Assembly (NCBI RefSeq): GCF_018130385.1
Contig: NZ_JAFCLU010000010.1
Coordinates: forward strand, 176,725-240,724
Source of the DNA: Bradyrhizobium sp. AUGA SZCCT0283
Lineage (GTDB): Bacteria; Pseudomonadota; Alphaproteobacteria; Rhizobiales; Xanthobacteraceae
Direction: 5' to 3'
DNA: 64,000 nt
Numbering within the stretch: the stretch's first letter is position 1; the number at the start of each line of letters is the position of its first letter. The notes below the pieces were generated by a model. That model did not search any database. It saw only the letters and a program-made list of their open reading frames with translations, and was not told where the DNA came from. The position numbers were made by a program, and so were the translations under genes. Positions 28,101 through 36,015 of this stretch are shown here, one piece after another.

Positions 28101-28186
28101 GTCTGGAGCAGGCGGATGGCCATTGCAGGATCGCCGGGCGCGTAGGGCGCGCCGAAGGGCGGAAGGGATGGCGGATGGGCCGGCAT
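25175..28186 (-). CDS. putA: Bifunctional proline dehydrogenase / L-glutamate-5-semialdehyde dehydrogenase PutA
   Basis: 1003 residues, ATG 28186. The N-terminal half is the FAD-dependent proline dehydrogenase barrel ('MMVRLVKGAYWDTEIKRAQ', 'ATHNALTVATILELA'). The C-terminal half is the NAD-dependent aldehyde dehydrogenase with 'AISPWNFPLAIF', 'VFTGSTEVAR', 'ETGGINAMIVDAT' and the catalytic Cys796 in 'GQRCSALRL'. There is no ribbon-helix-helix DNA-binding domain at the N-terminus, so it is a minimal (non-regulatory) PutA, like the roughly 1000-residue enzyme structurally known from Bradyrhizobium. It oxidises proline to glutamate with internal channelling of the intermediate. Divergent from its probable regulator gene. 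Confidence 0.97.
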   Translation of the reverse strand: MPAHPPSLPPFGAPYAPGDPAMAIRLLQTAQLDAAQEERIDRTTTGLIEAIRANDDPLGGVEDMLREFALSTKEGLALMVLAEALLRVPDARTADQFIEDKLAQGDFIHHETRSSAFLVNASAWALGMSARVIQPGETPQGTIGRLTKRLGAPAVRAATRQAMRLMGNHFVLGETIEAALSRAQPHSSRHERYSFDMLGEGARTADDAARYFDSYASAIEAIGRTADDRSLPDRPGISVKLSALHPRFEAVSRARVMSELVPRLIDLARQAKSHDLNFTVDAEEADRLELSLDVIAATLGDPSLAGWDGFGLAIQAYQKRAGGVIDYVDGLARSLGRKMMVRLVKGAYWDTEIKRAQERGLDGYPVFTRKAMTDLNYVACAKQLLALRPRIFPQFATHNALTVATILELATDQSGFEFQRLHGMGEALYAKLGEDRPDIAHRTYAPVGSHRDLLAYLVRRLLENGANSSFVALAADEAVPVSQLLRRPADIIGNAENAGHPNIPLPRELYGPKRKNSRGIEFGERAALEQLASAVAAERLPAAGSIADATIAVANAAVSAARDGFKDWSRTPAGTRAAALENAADLLEGRAAHFIALLQREGGKTLDDAVSEVREAVDFCRYYAAQGRELFGEGKAMPGPTGESNVLCLRGRGVFVAISPWNFPLAIFLGQVTAALMAGNAVVAKPAEQTPLIAAAAIRLLHEAGVPASALHLVTGDGRIGGVLVAHPDIAGVVFTGSTEVARTINRALAAKDRPIVPLIAETGGINAMIVDATALPEQVADDVVTSAFRSAGQRCSALRLLFLQDDVADRMIEMIAGAARELVIGDPADPATHIGPVIDAEAKQRLDAHIERMKKEARVHFAGSAPQGNYVAPHIFELSDAGRLTEEVFGPVLHVVRYRADRFDQVLQSIERSGYGLTLGIHSRIDDTVEDAIERLQVGNIYVNRNMIGAVVGVQPFGGHGLSGTGPKAGGPHYLARFATEQTVTVNTAAAGGNAALMSGGE

Positions 28187-28298
28187 GCGATTCTCTTGGC
28201 TCCCAATGCAAGCTTACTGCCGGTTGAACCGGAGCTCGATAGACAAATATGGCATTTTGCCTTAGAAAATCAGGTGAAATAGTATGATCGGCAGATAA
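28187..28298. promoter_or_regulatory. putA-putR divergent promoter region with a GGCA-TTT-TGCC palindrome
   Basis: 112 bp between divergent genes, clearly AT-rich at 28241-28298. A perfect 4-bp-arm palindrome GGCATTTTGCC is at 28251-28261. Lrp-family regulators usually bind several degenerate palindromes in such spacers. Assignment as the PutR operator is inference. Confidence 0.45.
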
Positions 28299-28763
28299 AT
28301 GGTCGACATTGACAAGATAGACCGCAAAATCCTCTCAATTCTTCAAGGGGATGGCCGTATCGCCAATGTTGAGTTGGCCGAACGGATCGGGCTGTCGCCG
28401 ACCTCGGTCGGCGAGCGGCTGAAACGGTTGCAGCGCGACGGCTTTGTCGAAGGCTACGGCGCCCGGCTCAATCCGCACCGGCTGGGCTTGGGCCTTCTGG
28501 TGTTCGTGGAGGTGATGCTCGACAAGACCACGCCCGACGTCTTCGAGCGGTTCGCCAAGGCGGTCCAGACGGCGCCCGAGGTGCTGGAGTGCCACATGGT
28601 GGCGGGCGGCTTCGATTACCTGGTCAAGGCCCGGGTTGCCGACATGACGGCCTACCGCCGGTTCCTCGGCGAAACCCTGCTGGCGCTGCCAGGCGTGCGC
28701 GAGACGCGGACCTACGCCGTGATGGAAGAGGTCAAGCGCGACGCGCCGCTGCCGGTCGGCTAG
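28299..28763 (+). CDS. putR: Lrp/AsnC-family regulator, probable PutR
   Basis: 154 residues. The N-terminal HTH ('IDRKILSILQGDGRIANVELAERIGLSPTS', read in part) and the C-terminal RAM/ligand-binding domain ('GGFDYLVKARVADMTAYRRFLGETL', read in part) are both complete. Divergence from putA is the classic arrangement in alphaproteobacteria, where proline-bound PutR activates putA. The start has no strong ribosome site, but the protein begins at the expected family position. Function as PutR is by context. Confidence 0.9.
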   Translation: MVDIDKIDRKILSILQGDGRIANVELAERIGLSPTSVGERLKRLQRDGFVEGYGARLNPHRLGLGLLVFVEVMLDKTTPDVFERFAKAVQTAPEVLECHMVAGGFDYLVKARVADMTAYRRFLGETLLALPGVRETRTYAVMEEVKRDAPLPVG

Positions 28764-28896
28764 CGCCGGCAACTGGCGCACGGAAAACACAGCAGGCGGA
28801 ATTTCCGCGGCGTGATCCACAGATTGCGGGCTTGCTGGTTGGCAGCGTGAAGGCGCCGCGCTAATCGTCGGGCGTCGCTTGGGAACAGCAGGGATC

Positions 28897-29556
28897 ATGC
28901 GAGACGCCGCTCTGCCGATACGGGGAAACCGCACGCGAACCACCTTCGCGGCCGTGTTCGGCGCTCTCCTCGCCGCGCTGCTTGGCGTCTCCGCCGCGAA
29001 GGCCGTCGAGATGAGCTCTGCGGTCGCCTACCTCTACAGCTCGGTTTCGATCTATCCGCCGTCCGCCACATCCATGACCGTGTGCTACGGCTTTGTCTGC
29101 CGGCGCCGCGAGATCCTCGATTTTTCGGCCGGCGACCGCAGCGCGCTGACCCAGATCATGGCGGCGGGGCGCGCGTCGGCTGCGGCCGAACGCGCCGCGG
29201 TGCAGAAGGCGGTGGTGTGGTTCGACCGCCGCATGGGGCCGATCCTCGGCACCAACAAGCGCGTGGCGAAAGCGGATTTCCGCTACTTCGACGACAAGCA
29301 CAATTACGATTGCTGGGACACGACGCGGAACACCACCAGCCTGTTGCTGGTGTTGCAGGAGTGGGGCCTGCTGAAGCATCACGCGATCGGCGATCCGAAA
29401 TATCGCGGCAATACGCTGGTGCTGCAGACGCCGCACAACACCGCGGTGCTGGTCGATCGCGCCACCAAGGTCGAGTGGGTCGTCGATCTCTGGCCGCGCG
29501 GCTATCTGCAGCCACCCGACGTGATGACGGTCCAGAAATGGGTTACGGAAGATTGA
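28897..29556 (+). CDS. Secreted transglutaminase-like cysteine peptidase-fold protein
   Basis: 219 residues from ATG 28897 with AGGG upstream; a TTG 18 nt earlier is less likely. Signal peptide ends 'GVSAAKA'. Residues C139 in 'NYDCWDTTRNTTSLL', H180 in 'LQTPHNTAVLV' and D197 in 'WVVDLWPR' occur in the order and spacing of the transglutaminase/BTLCP catalytic triad, with the Cys at the start of a helix and His and Asp on strands. I infer a periplasmic thiol-dependent peptidase or transglutaminase-like protein. No partner gene (for example LapD-like) is adjacent. Family placement is moderate. Confidence 0.6.
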   Translation: MRDAALPIRGNRTRTTFAAVFGALLAALLGVSAAKAVEMSSAVAYLYSSVSIYPPSATSMTVCYGFVCRRREILDFSAGDRSALTQIMAAGRASAAAERAAVQKAVVWFDRRMGPILGTNKRVAKADFRYFDDKHNYDCWDTTRNTTSLLLVLQEWGLLKHHAIGDPKYRGNTLVLQTPHNTAVLVDRATKVEWVVDLWPRGYLQPPDVMTVQKWVTED

Positions 29557-29634
29557 GCGGCCGGTTTCGCGCACGATGTAACCATCGTGCGTGCAGAAGC
29601 GGTGCCCGCTCCGCCGAACGCTCACAGTTTTTGA

Positions 29635-29646
29635 GAATTTTTTTTA
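29635..29646 (+). terminator. Weak terminator-like T-tract
   Basis: A short CTCA...TGAG stem is followed by AA and eight T (29639-29646). Placed 80 nt after the transglutaminase-like gene. Stem is only 4 bp, so low confidence. Confidence 0.3.
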
Positions 29647-29703
29647 AGCCCAACTCCCGGATTTTTAGTCCGAGAGCGCGCCGTTGCCGATCGCGCGTTC
29701 GCG

Positions 29704-29904
29704 CTAAACCTTGAGGTTCTCGGCCGAAGTCTTGCCGCGGTTGGCGATCTCTTCGTATTCGACGGACTGCCCTTCATTGAGTGTCGAAAGACCAGCTTTC
29801 TCAACTGCCGAAATATGAACGAACACGTCCTTGCCGCCATTCGAGGGCTGGATGAACCCGTAACCCTTGGTTGGATTGAACCACTTCACCGTACCTTTAG
29901 CCAT
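29704..29904 (-). CDS. cspA: Cold-shock protein (CspA family)
   Basis: 66 residues. Contains RNP1 'KGYGFI' and RNP2 'DVFVHIS' nucleic-acid-binding motifs in a single OB fold, full length for the family. Binds single-stranded RNA or DNA as an RNA chaperone. The C-terminal 'RGKTSAENLKV' is typical of alphaproteobacterial members. Upstream lies about 300 bp without a gene, which may hold a long structured 5' leader as usual for csp genes. Which of several genomic paralogues this is cannot be said. Confidence 0.95.
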   Translation of the reverse strand: MAKGTVKWFNPTKGYGFIQPSNGGKDVFVHISAVEKAGLSTLNEGQSVEYEEIANRGKTSAENLKV

Positions 29905-30204
29905 TCACGTCGTCTCCGCGGAATCAAAAAAAGTAATCGAGCCGTCGGTCCCCGCACTAACCGGCATGCCCGAACCATCAGGATACGCGGGTTGGGGCAG
30001 GCTGGGTAGCGCAAACGGAACGCCCGTTTCGGCAAAAAAGCGCCCATTCGCCACCGATTTTCGCCGTTTTCGGGGTTTCGCGCTCATTTGCCGCGGCCGG
30101 GCGGCGGCGATTCCAAAAATTGGGCAATTGGTTCGACCCGCTGCCGGTGGACGTCATTCTTCCGCTTGCAGGGTGGCGGCGGCCGGCCTCGGGCAACCGC
30201 GAAT
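29905..30204. other. Leader/intergenic region upstream of cspA, no gene seen
   Basis: About 300 bp between the cspA start and the terminator of the next minus-strand gene. It would contain the cspA promoter and 5' leader. I see no repeat or credible reading frame; apparent short frames overlap on both strands with no ribosome site. Confidence 0.5.
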
Positions 30205-30236
30205 GGAAAACCCCGGCCGCGCGAGCAACCGGGGCT
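30205..30236 (-). terminator. Rho-independent terminator of the His-rich peptide gene
   Basis: On the minus strand, GCCCCGG pairs with CCGGGG across a short loop and is followed by TTTT. It starts 25 nt after the stop of the gene at 30262-30501. Confidence 0.7.
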
Positions 30237-30261
30237 TCCGAACGGAACGTCTGCGGCCGGA

Positions 30262-30501
30262 TCAGTAGCAGACATTCACCGTCCGCCAGCGGAAGCCAAA
30301 CGGCGTCAGTACGCGGCGGGTCACGTAGCAGCCGTCATAGCCGCCACCGACGAAGCCGACGCCGAAGCCATGGCCCCAGTGGTGGTGATGATGGTGATGC
30401 GGCCAGATGAAGCCACCGCCCGCCGAAGCGGAGGTCGGAGCCAGCGCCATGGCGCTGAGGGAAGCGGCGGCAACAAGAGCGAGAGTCACTTTGCGAAGCA
30501 T
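30262..30501 (-). CDS. Small secreted His-rich protein
   Basis: 79 residues from ATG 30501 with AAGGAG seven bases upstream; the longer frame to 30636 lacks a site. Signal peptide ends 'TSASA'. The mature part is about 50 residues with 'WPHHHHHHHWGHG', Gly-rich stretches and two cysteines near the C-terminus ('DGCYV', 'VNVCY'). The seven-His run suggests metal binding; two Cys may form a disulfide. Similar short Gly/His/Tyr secreted proteins are common and uncharacterised in Bradyrhizobiaceae. It has its own terminator. Confidence 0.8.
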   Translation of the reverse strand: MLRKVTLALVAAASLSAMALAPTSASAGGGFIWPHHHHHHHWGHGFGVGFVGGGYDGCYVTRRVLTPFGFRWRTVNVCY

Positions 30502-30704
30502 GGTCGTTCTCCTTGAGCTGTGCGCGTTCGACGTTTTTGTCTCGGCGCGGGTTTTAAGTTTCAGTCTTACCCATCGCCAATCTGTCGCGTGCCTCGAGAT
30601 GCGGGTTCGAGGAATCCGCGCCGCGTTCGCCGACAATTTTCTGAACGATTATTCAGGTGTGAAAAACATCACACAGGCTTCGAACCGCTATTATTGCAGC
30701 GGTT

Positions 30705-32444
30705 TCAGGCTGCGGCGCTTTGCTCTTCGTTAACCAGCGCCGACAGCATCCGCGCATCCGCAACCGTGCGTACGATCATCGGCTCGTTGCGTCCGCGAAT
30801 CTCGACGTCATGCTGCGGCAATGAATCGGCGGAAAGGCCCGCGGCGGCGCGAACTTCGTCGGAGACGACGACCTCACATGAAAGGCTCTTGGTCATATCC
30901 TGCAGCCGTGCTGCGACATTGACGGCGTCGCCGAGCGCGGTGAACACCATGTGGTCGCGGTAACCGATGTCGCCGACGATCACTTCGCCGCCATTGATGC
31001 CGATGCCGAAACGGATCGGCTCGCGCAGATCATGCTCGAGAAATTTGTTCAATTCGTCGACATTGGCGGCGATCATCGCCGCCGCGCGCAACGCCTGACG
31101 GCAGGCTTCCTGCCGGGTGGTCGTAAGCCCGAACAGCGCCAGCATGCCGTCGCCGACGAACTGGTTCGGCATGCCGCCGCTCTCGAGCACCGCCTGCGAC
31201 ACCGCGCCGAGAAACCGGTTGACGATGAAGACGGTGTCGAACGGCAGTCGCTTTTCCGCCATCTTGGTCGAGCCGCGCATGTCGACGAACATGTTGACGA
31301 GATAGCGCTCCTGTCCGATCCGCGTCGGGTTCGAGCCGTGGCCGTCCGCGGCCGTGTGCGGCAGGAAGAGCTGGAAGAACGACAGGTCGGTGGCCGGCCG
31401 CAACTGGCAGGCCAGCCGGATCGACGGATCCGAGGTGCCGACCCGGCCGAGCACGAAGGCCTCGCGCTGCGAGGGCTCGGGTAACGCGCTGCAGTCGCCG
31501 ATGATGCGGATGCGGCAGGTCGAGCAGCGCGCGCGACCGCCGCACACGCTGGCGTGCGGCACGTTGTTGCGCAGGCTCGCTTCCAGCACGCTGAGGCCCT
31601 TGGGCACCCGGACCGTGCGGCCGTTGCCGTAGGACAGGCTGACCATGCCGCGGCGGCGCTCGTTGATGGCGCGGGCGCCCTTGGCCAGCAGCGCGATGCC
31701 GATCAATCCGAAATAGCCGATCAGGGCGTAGTCGGTGATACGATCGAGCACCTGCTGCTGCTCCCGCGTCCCGACCTGGCGCTGCGTCAGGTTTTCCGCC
31801 CGCCATTCGACGCTGTCATTGTCAACGACGATTCGCCCGCCCTGATAGAAGCCCAGCATGGCGAGCGTTGGAACCAGCACGGCGGCGGCTAGCAGAAACG
31901 GCGCGGCGCGCTTGTAGAACGCCTTCATCCGCAGCCAGAGATACAGTCCGATGCAGCCGTGGACCCAAGCGATGGTCATGACTGATAGCATCAGCCAGAT
32001 CCGGTACGGCGCCGAGATCCAATGCAGGAAGAGCACCTGCGGATAGAGCTTTTCATGTCCGTAAAGCGTAAGGCCCATCCGTATGCCGATGATATGGGTG
32101 ATCACGAGCATCGGCACGCTCAGGCCGAGCACCAGCTGAAGCGGCTCAATCGCCTTCCAGCGGAATTGGCGGCGTTCGTAAAGCGCCCAGATGCCGAGCG
32201 CGGTGTGCGCCAGGCACGCGGTGTAGAACAGGATCGCGATGGGGAGGAACTGCCAGAAAGAGGTATGGAGATAGACGCCGCGCGCCAGCGCCTCCATCGA
32301 GACATTGCCGAGCGCGTGGTTGAGAAAATGGCTGACCAGATAGGCGAACAGCACGACGCCGCTGACAAGGCGGACCTGCCGGAGGCTGATGCCGCGGAGC
32401 GATGTCGTGAGTTGTTCTCGGGATAAAGCGGTCATGCGATCCAT
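30705..32444 (-). CDS. Membrane adenylate/guanylate cyclase with haem-type helices and 2Fe-2S ferredoxin domain
   Basis: 579 residues. Six or so membrane helices (about 20-260) carry conserved-looking His in 'SHFLNHALG', 'LAHTALGIW', 'ITHIIGIR' and 'WVHGCIG', reminiscent of cytochrome-b/SdhC-type haem ligation. Next is a plant-type 2Fe-2S ferredoxin with C301, C307, C310 ('CGGRARCSTC') and a fourth Cys in 'RLACQL'. The C-terminal class III cyclase domain has metal-binding Asp in 'VNMFVDMRGST' and 'FVGDGMLALFG'. It should make cAMP in response to a redox or quinone signal; this architecture is known in alphaproteobacteria but its signal is not. Start ATG 32444 or 32435. Confidence 0.9.
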   Translation of the reverse strand: MDRMTALSREQLTTSLRGISLRQVRLVSGVVLFAYLVSHFLNHALGNVSMEALARGVYLHTSFWQFLPIAILFYTACLAHTALGIWALYERRQFRWKAIEPLQLVLGLSVPMLVITHIIGIRMGLTLYGHEKLYPQVLFLHWISAPYRIWLMLSVMTIAWVHGCIGLYLWLRMKAFYKRAAPFLLAAAVLVPTLAMLGFYQGGRIVVDNDSVEWRAENLTQRQVGTREQQQVLDRITDYALIGYFGLIGIALLAKGARAINERRRGMVSLSYGNGRTVRVPKGLSVLEASLRNNVPHASVCGGRARCSTCRIRIIGDCSALPEPSQREAFVLGRVGTSDPSIRLACQLRPATDLSFFQLFLPHTAADGHGSNPTRIGQERYLVNMFVDMRGSTKMAEKRLPFDTVFIVNRFLGAVSQAVLESGGMPNQFVGDGMLALFGLTTTRQEACRQALRAAAMIAANVDELNKFLEHDLREPIRFGIGINGGEVIVGDIGYRDHMVFTALGDAVNVAARLQDMTKSLSCEVVVSDEVRAAAGLSADSLPQHDVEIRGRNEPMIVRTVADARMLSALVNEEQSAAA

Positions 32445-32496
32445 AGGGTCAATATCGGCGATGGTAGCGTTTTATTCCTTCGGTGAATACCATCTA

Positions 32497-32545
32497 CCGT
32501 CGTCCCTGCGCCCGTGCGCAATTGCGCACTAGGCAGGGACGACGG
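32497..32545. repeat. Palindromic repeat with perfect 16-bp core
   Basis: Arms CCGTCGTCCCTGC (32497-32509) and GCAGGGACGACGG (32533-32545) enclose GTGCGCAATTGCGCAC (32514-32529), itself a perfect palindrome. It lies between divergent genes. Confidence 0.75.
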
Positions 32546-32602
32546 GCGAATCATTTTCCCACGGCACGTTGACACCTGAGGGGCAGTCGGGGAGAAAGCG
32601 CC

Positions 32603-34198
32603 GTGACGACTGCCCCGCCCAATATCAGCCACGCCAAGCCGGATCAATCTGGCGCGCCGCCTTGGCTTGCCGTCGCGCTGCTGATCGCCGCGCTGACGGC
32701 GATGCGGCTGATCTATGCCGGCGTGCTCGATCTGCGTACCGACGAGGCCTATTACTGGACCTGGTCGAAGGAGAGCGCGCTTTCCTTTCTCGATCATCCG
32801 CCCGGCATCGCCTGGCTGATCCGGTTCGGCACCGCGATCTTCGGCGACACCAGTCTCGGCGTGCGGTTCGGCGGCATCGTCGCGATGCTGGTCACGCAGC
32901 TTCTGCTCGCCGACATCGTCCGGCGCGTGACGCATGATGTTCGCGCCGTCATCCTGGCGGTGCTGTTGCCGGAAGCGGCGCTGTACTACGGGCTGTTGAT
33001 GGCGAAGGTCGCGCCCGACACGGCGATGATCCCCTGTGCGGTCGCGATGCTGTGGTCGCTGGTGCGGCTGCATGAGAGCGGCAATCCGCGCTGGTGGCTG
33101 GCCGCGGGTCTGTTCGCCGGGCTGGCGCTGCTGTCGAAATTCACCGCGATCATGCTGCTGCCGGCGGTGCTCGCGTTCGCACTGGTGCCGGACTGGCGGC
33201 GGCGCTGGCTGCTCAGCCCCTGGCCGTGGCTGGCCGCGCTGATGGCGACGATCGTGCTTCTGCCGGTTCTGATCTGGAACGCCGAGCACGACTGGGCGTC
33301 GTTCCGCTTCCAGTTCGTGCGCGCGGTCGCGACCCATCCATTGTCGTTCCGTACCGTCGGCGAATTTATCGGGCTGCAGTTCGGTCTCGTCGGTTTCGTG
33401 CTGCTGCCGGTGGTGCTGTCCGGCGTGACGCTGACGGCGTGGCGTGGCTATCGCACCCGCGAGCCGGTCGCGATCCTGCTGTCGACCGCCGTGCTGGTGC
33501 CGTTTCTCTATTTTCTCTGGAAGTCGCTGACCCTGCGCGTCGGCGACACCTGGCCGATGTTCCTGTGGCCCGCCGGCTTTGCCGCCACCGCCATCAATCT
33601 CGTCATGCTGCCGCGCGAGGGTTTTCCGGACCGGATCGTCAAATCGACATTCTGGTGGGCGAGGGTGGCGGTCATCTCCGGCATCGCCTTCGTGGTCGGC
33701 GTGTTCTTCTATTACGTCGCCGCGCCCTGGAATTTGATCGGCAGGACCGATCCCGTCGGCGGCGAGGCCGGCTACGAACAGGTCGCGGTCCGCGCGCGCG
33801 AGCAATTGCGAGTGACCGGCGCGACCTGGATCGCGACGTCGGACTATCGCACCTACGCGATGTTGCGCTGGCATTTCAACGGCCAGGTGCCTGTGGTCCA
33901 GGTCAACGAGCGCGGGAGATTCATGGGCTTTCGCGATCCCGGCATGAAGGCGATCAAGGATCAACCCGGCCTCTATGTCGCGCGCGAGCCGGACAACCGC
34001 CTGCCGCTGTGGGATTTCACGACCGCGAAGCGGCAACCGCTGGCGCGGGTCGAGCGCGTCTGGCGCGGTGTGGTGATGGATATCTACGCGCTGGAAAAAC
34101 TTACCGGCTGGACGCCCGAGCTTTCCCCACCGCCGGATTCGCCGCTGTTCCGCTGGCGCGTGCTGGCGGGGGTTTTGAAATTTGAGGCAGCTTCGTAG
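32603..34198 (+). CDS. Glycosyltransferase family 39-type (PMT_2) membrane protein
   Basis: 531 residues from GTG 32603 with GGGAG upstream. Multiple transmembrane helices throughout. The catalytic loop 'LRTDEAYYWTWSKES' (acidic pair after the first helix) and 'LSFLDHPPGIAWLIRFG' are characteristic of ArnT-like lipid-linked glycosyltransferases. A soluble C-terminal portion starts near residue 385. Probably transfers a sugar from an undecaprenyl carrier to a lipid or envelope target in the periplasm. No sugar-synthesis genes adjoin it. Confidence 0.88.
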   Translation: MTTAPPNISHAKPDQSGAPPWLAVALLIAALTAMRLIYAGVLDLRTDEAYYWTWSKESALSFLDHPPGIAWLIRFGTAIFGDTSLGVRFGGIVAMLVTQLLLADIVRRVTHDVRAVILAVLLPEAALYYGLLMAKVAPDTAMIPCAVAMLWSLVRLHESGNPRWWLAAGLFAGLALLSKFTAIMLLPAVLAFALVPDWRRRWLLSPWPWLAALMATIVLLPVLIWNAEHDWASFRFQFVRAVATHPLSFRTVGEFIGLQFGLVGFVLLPVVLSGVTLTAWRGYRTREPVAILLSTAVLVPFLYFLWKSLTLRVGDTWPMFLWPAGFAATAINLVMLPREGFPDRIVKSTFWWARVAVISGIAFVVGVFFYYVAAPWNLIGRTDPVGGEAGYEQVAVRAREQLRVTGATWIATSDYRTYAMLRWHFNGQVPVVQVNERGRFMGFRDPGMKAIKDQPGLYVAREPDNRLPLWDFTTAKRQPLARVERVWRGVVMDIYALEKLTGWTPELSPPPDSPLFRWRVLAGVLKFEAAS

Positions 34199-34226
34199 CA
34201 TCTGCGCTCGCAATGACGTGACTCCT

Positions 34227-34306
34227 GTAGGATGGGTGGAGCGCAGCGATACCCATCAACGCCGGTGCGTGTGGCGATGGGTATCGCTTCGCTCCACCCA
34301 TCCTAC
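34227..34306. repeat. Palindromic repeat, 'GTAGGATGGGTGGAGCG' type
   Basis: 17-bp arms GTAGGATGGGTGGAGCG (34227-34243) and CGCTCCACCCATCCTAC (34290-34306) are perfectly inverted. An inner pair CGATACCCAT/ATGGGTATCG extends the cruciform. Confidence 0.85.
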
Positions 34307-34329
34307 GAAAACACGCTTTCGCATTCTCG

Positions 34330-34850
34330 CGGCGCATTGCGCCCGAGGTTTGCTATCAACTTCCCGCCCTCGTTATCAGAGGGCGCAGGGAAGACCGGGT
34401 GCACGCTGCACCCGCGGTCTCGTGTGCAATTGCGCACAAGGAACGCGCACACGAGCATACAGGTCCAGCGGAAACACTCCGGCCTTCCCTGCGCAATGGC
34501 TTTACGGCTTACTTCGTGCTCTCCCCGGTGAACGGCTTTCTTGCCACCGTCGCCCTCAAGAAGCTTGCTTCTCAAGAACTTGACGCCAGCACCGCGGCGT
34601 CAGGACCACACGACTTCGCCGTACGCTTGAGCCACACACGTCAGTCGCAGCCCTCGCGTCCATCGCATCTCACCGCGCGTTCGTGACGATGGCCAACGCC
34701 CCTCATCTGCCGCGAGACGGGCGGAGTTATGCCGATGATTTGCTCTCGAAGTTAAGCGGAATATTTTTGCAAAAGGGGCTGGACAGACTTTTGGTGATTT
34801 GCCCGTCGTGCCAATTTGTCGCGGGCCGCTGCAAGAAATCGTGCTTGCGC
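34330..34850. repeat. Long degenerate dispersed repeat
   Basis: The stretch contains fragments such as 'GGGAAGACCGGGTGC', 'CGTCAGGACCACACGACTTCG', read in part, and 'AACGCCCCTCATCTGCCGC', which I recall as part of a commonly repeated non-coding element in Bradyrhizobium. No second copy is in this window, so identity rests on memory. Confidence 0.4.
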
Positions 34851-34950
34851 GCAAAGCAAATCAGTTCGCAGCCCGTAGGGGCCCGTCGGCGTTTGTTCCC
34901 GGATATCGCTGCGCTCATCCGGGCTACGACCACGACGCCGCGATAGTCCC

Positions 34951-35042
34951 CAGAGTGGGCAAAGCGACAGCGTGCCCACCATAAAGAAATACGCTCGGGA
35001 TAGATGGTGGGCACGGCGCTGACGCGCCTTTGGCCACCCTGC
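34951..35042. repeat. 'GTGGGCAAAGCG' palindromic repeat, copy 1
   Basis: GTGGGCAAAGCG...CGTGCCCACCAT and ATGGTGGGCACGGCGC...TTTGGCCAC form nested imperfect arms. Same family as the copies at 36016-36090 and 46278-46370. Confidence 0.7.
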
Positions 35043-35374
35043 AACTGCATTGCGATCTTCGGACAGCGACCACAAACCTTCGTATAGAAGCTGCATCCGT
35101 TTGTATCTGCGCCACTTACCCAACGGACAATTGAGCGCTGACGTCGCGTGCTTTAGCGTCACTGCGATCGGGTTCGGCTGTCGCGGGAAAAATTTCACGG
35201 CCGAAGCGATCGAATACAGCAGCAATATTTGAGCTGTCCAGGGCGACGAGTCCTGCTCTCTTCTACGCGTTAACGGTGAGTGCGGCCTGAGATGCCCTGT
35301 TGCGCCGCGCATCCAGTCAGTAACCTGAAGTGGCGTCTTGTTTCCCTGCTATCCAATTTGGGGTCATTGCCTGA

Positions 35375-35971
35375 ATGTCATCCTCCCTCGGCAAGATCGC
35401 GCTGCTAATCGATGGCGCCAATCTCTATTCGACCAGCAAAGCGCTTGGTTTCGATATCGATTACAGGCGGCTGCTCAAGGAATTCCAGAGCAGAGGCACG
35501 TTGCTTCGTGCGATCTACTACACAGCGGTTATCGAGGATCAGGAATATTCGTCGATCCGGCCCTTGATCGACTGGCTCGATTACAATGGCTACACCGTGG
35601 TCACCAAGGCGACCAAGGAGTTCATCGACGCCAGCGGCCGCCGCAAGGTGAGGGGCAACATGGATATCGAACTCGCGGTCGATGCCCTGGAGATCGCCGA
35701 ACACGTCGACCAGATCGTGCTGTTCTCCGGTGATGGCGATTTCCGCTCCCTGGTCGAGGCGTTGCAGCGCCGCGGGGTCCGGGTGACCGTGGTTTCGACG
35801 ATTTCAGTTCAACCGCCGTTGATCGCCGACGAATTGCGGCGCCAGGCCGACGTCTTCACCGATCTGGTGGAGTTGAAATCCAAGGTCGGCCGCGACCCGT
35901 CCGAGCGGCCGCCCCCGCGCGAGCTGCGTCATCACATGCCGGAGTTCCTGCAGCGCGACACTAGTGTGTGA
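35375..35971 (+). CDS. NYN-domain (LabA/DUF88-like) putative ribonuclease
   Basis: 198 residues, ATG 35375. PIN-like NYN fold with acidic residues at the expected positions: D in 'ALLIDGANLY', D in 'GNMDIELAVDALE', and 'LFSGDGDFRSLVEAL'. These bind metal for RNA cleavage. Family members act in RNA processing or decay. It stands alone, flanked on both sides by palindromic repeats and gene-free sequence, so context gives no further hint. Confidence 0.9.
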   Translation: MSSSLGKIALLIDGANLYSTSKALGFDIDYRRLLKEFQSRGTLLRAIYYTAVIEDQEYSSIRPLIDWLDYNGYTVVTKATKEFIDASGRRKVRGNMDIELAVDALEIAEHVDQIVLFSGDGDFRSLVEALQRRGVRVTVVSTISVQPPLIADELRRQADVFTDLVELKSKVGRDPSERPPPRELRHHMPEFLQRDTSV

Positions 35972-36015
35972 CCGCGGCGTTCTTCAACGCTGGTCCTCTC
36001 GATCGCCACCTGGTC

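Larger units (their letters stand above)
34199..35374. other. 1.18-kb gene-free, repeat-rich stretch
   Basis: No credible gene: apparent frames on both strands are overlapping and lack ribosome sites. It holds a perfect 17-bp inverted repeat (34227-34306), a degenerate stretch (about 34330-34850) resembling a dispersed Bradyrhizobium repeat, an imperfect palindrome near 34868-34930, and a 'GTGGGCAAAGCG' element (34951-35042). Confidence 0.7.

Noticed and set aside
32432..34213. 593-codon minus-strand frame opposite the GT39 gene
   Set aside because: Composition is extreme in His, Arg and Gln with no domain, while the plus strand has the catalytic loop and membrane helices of a glycosyltransferase.
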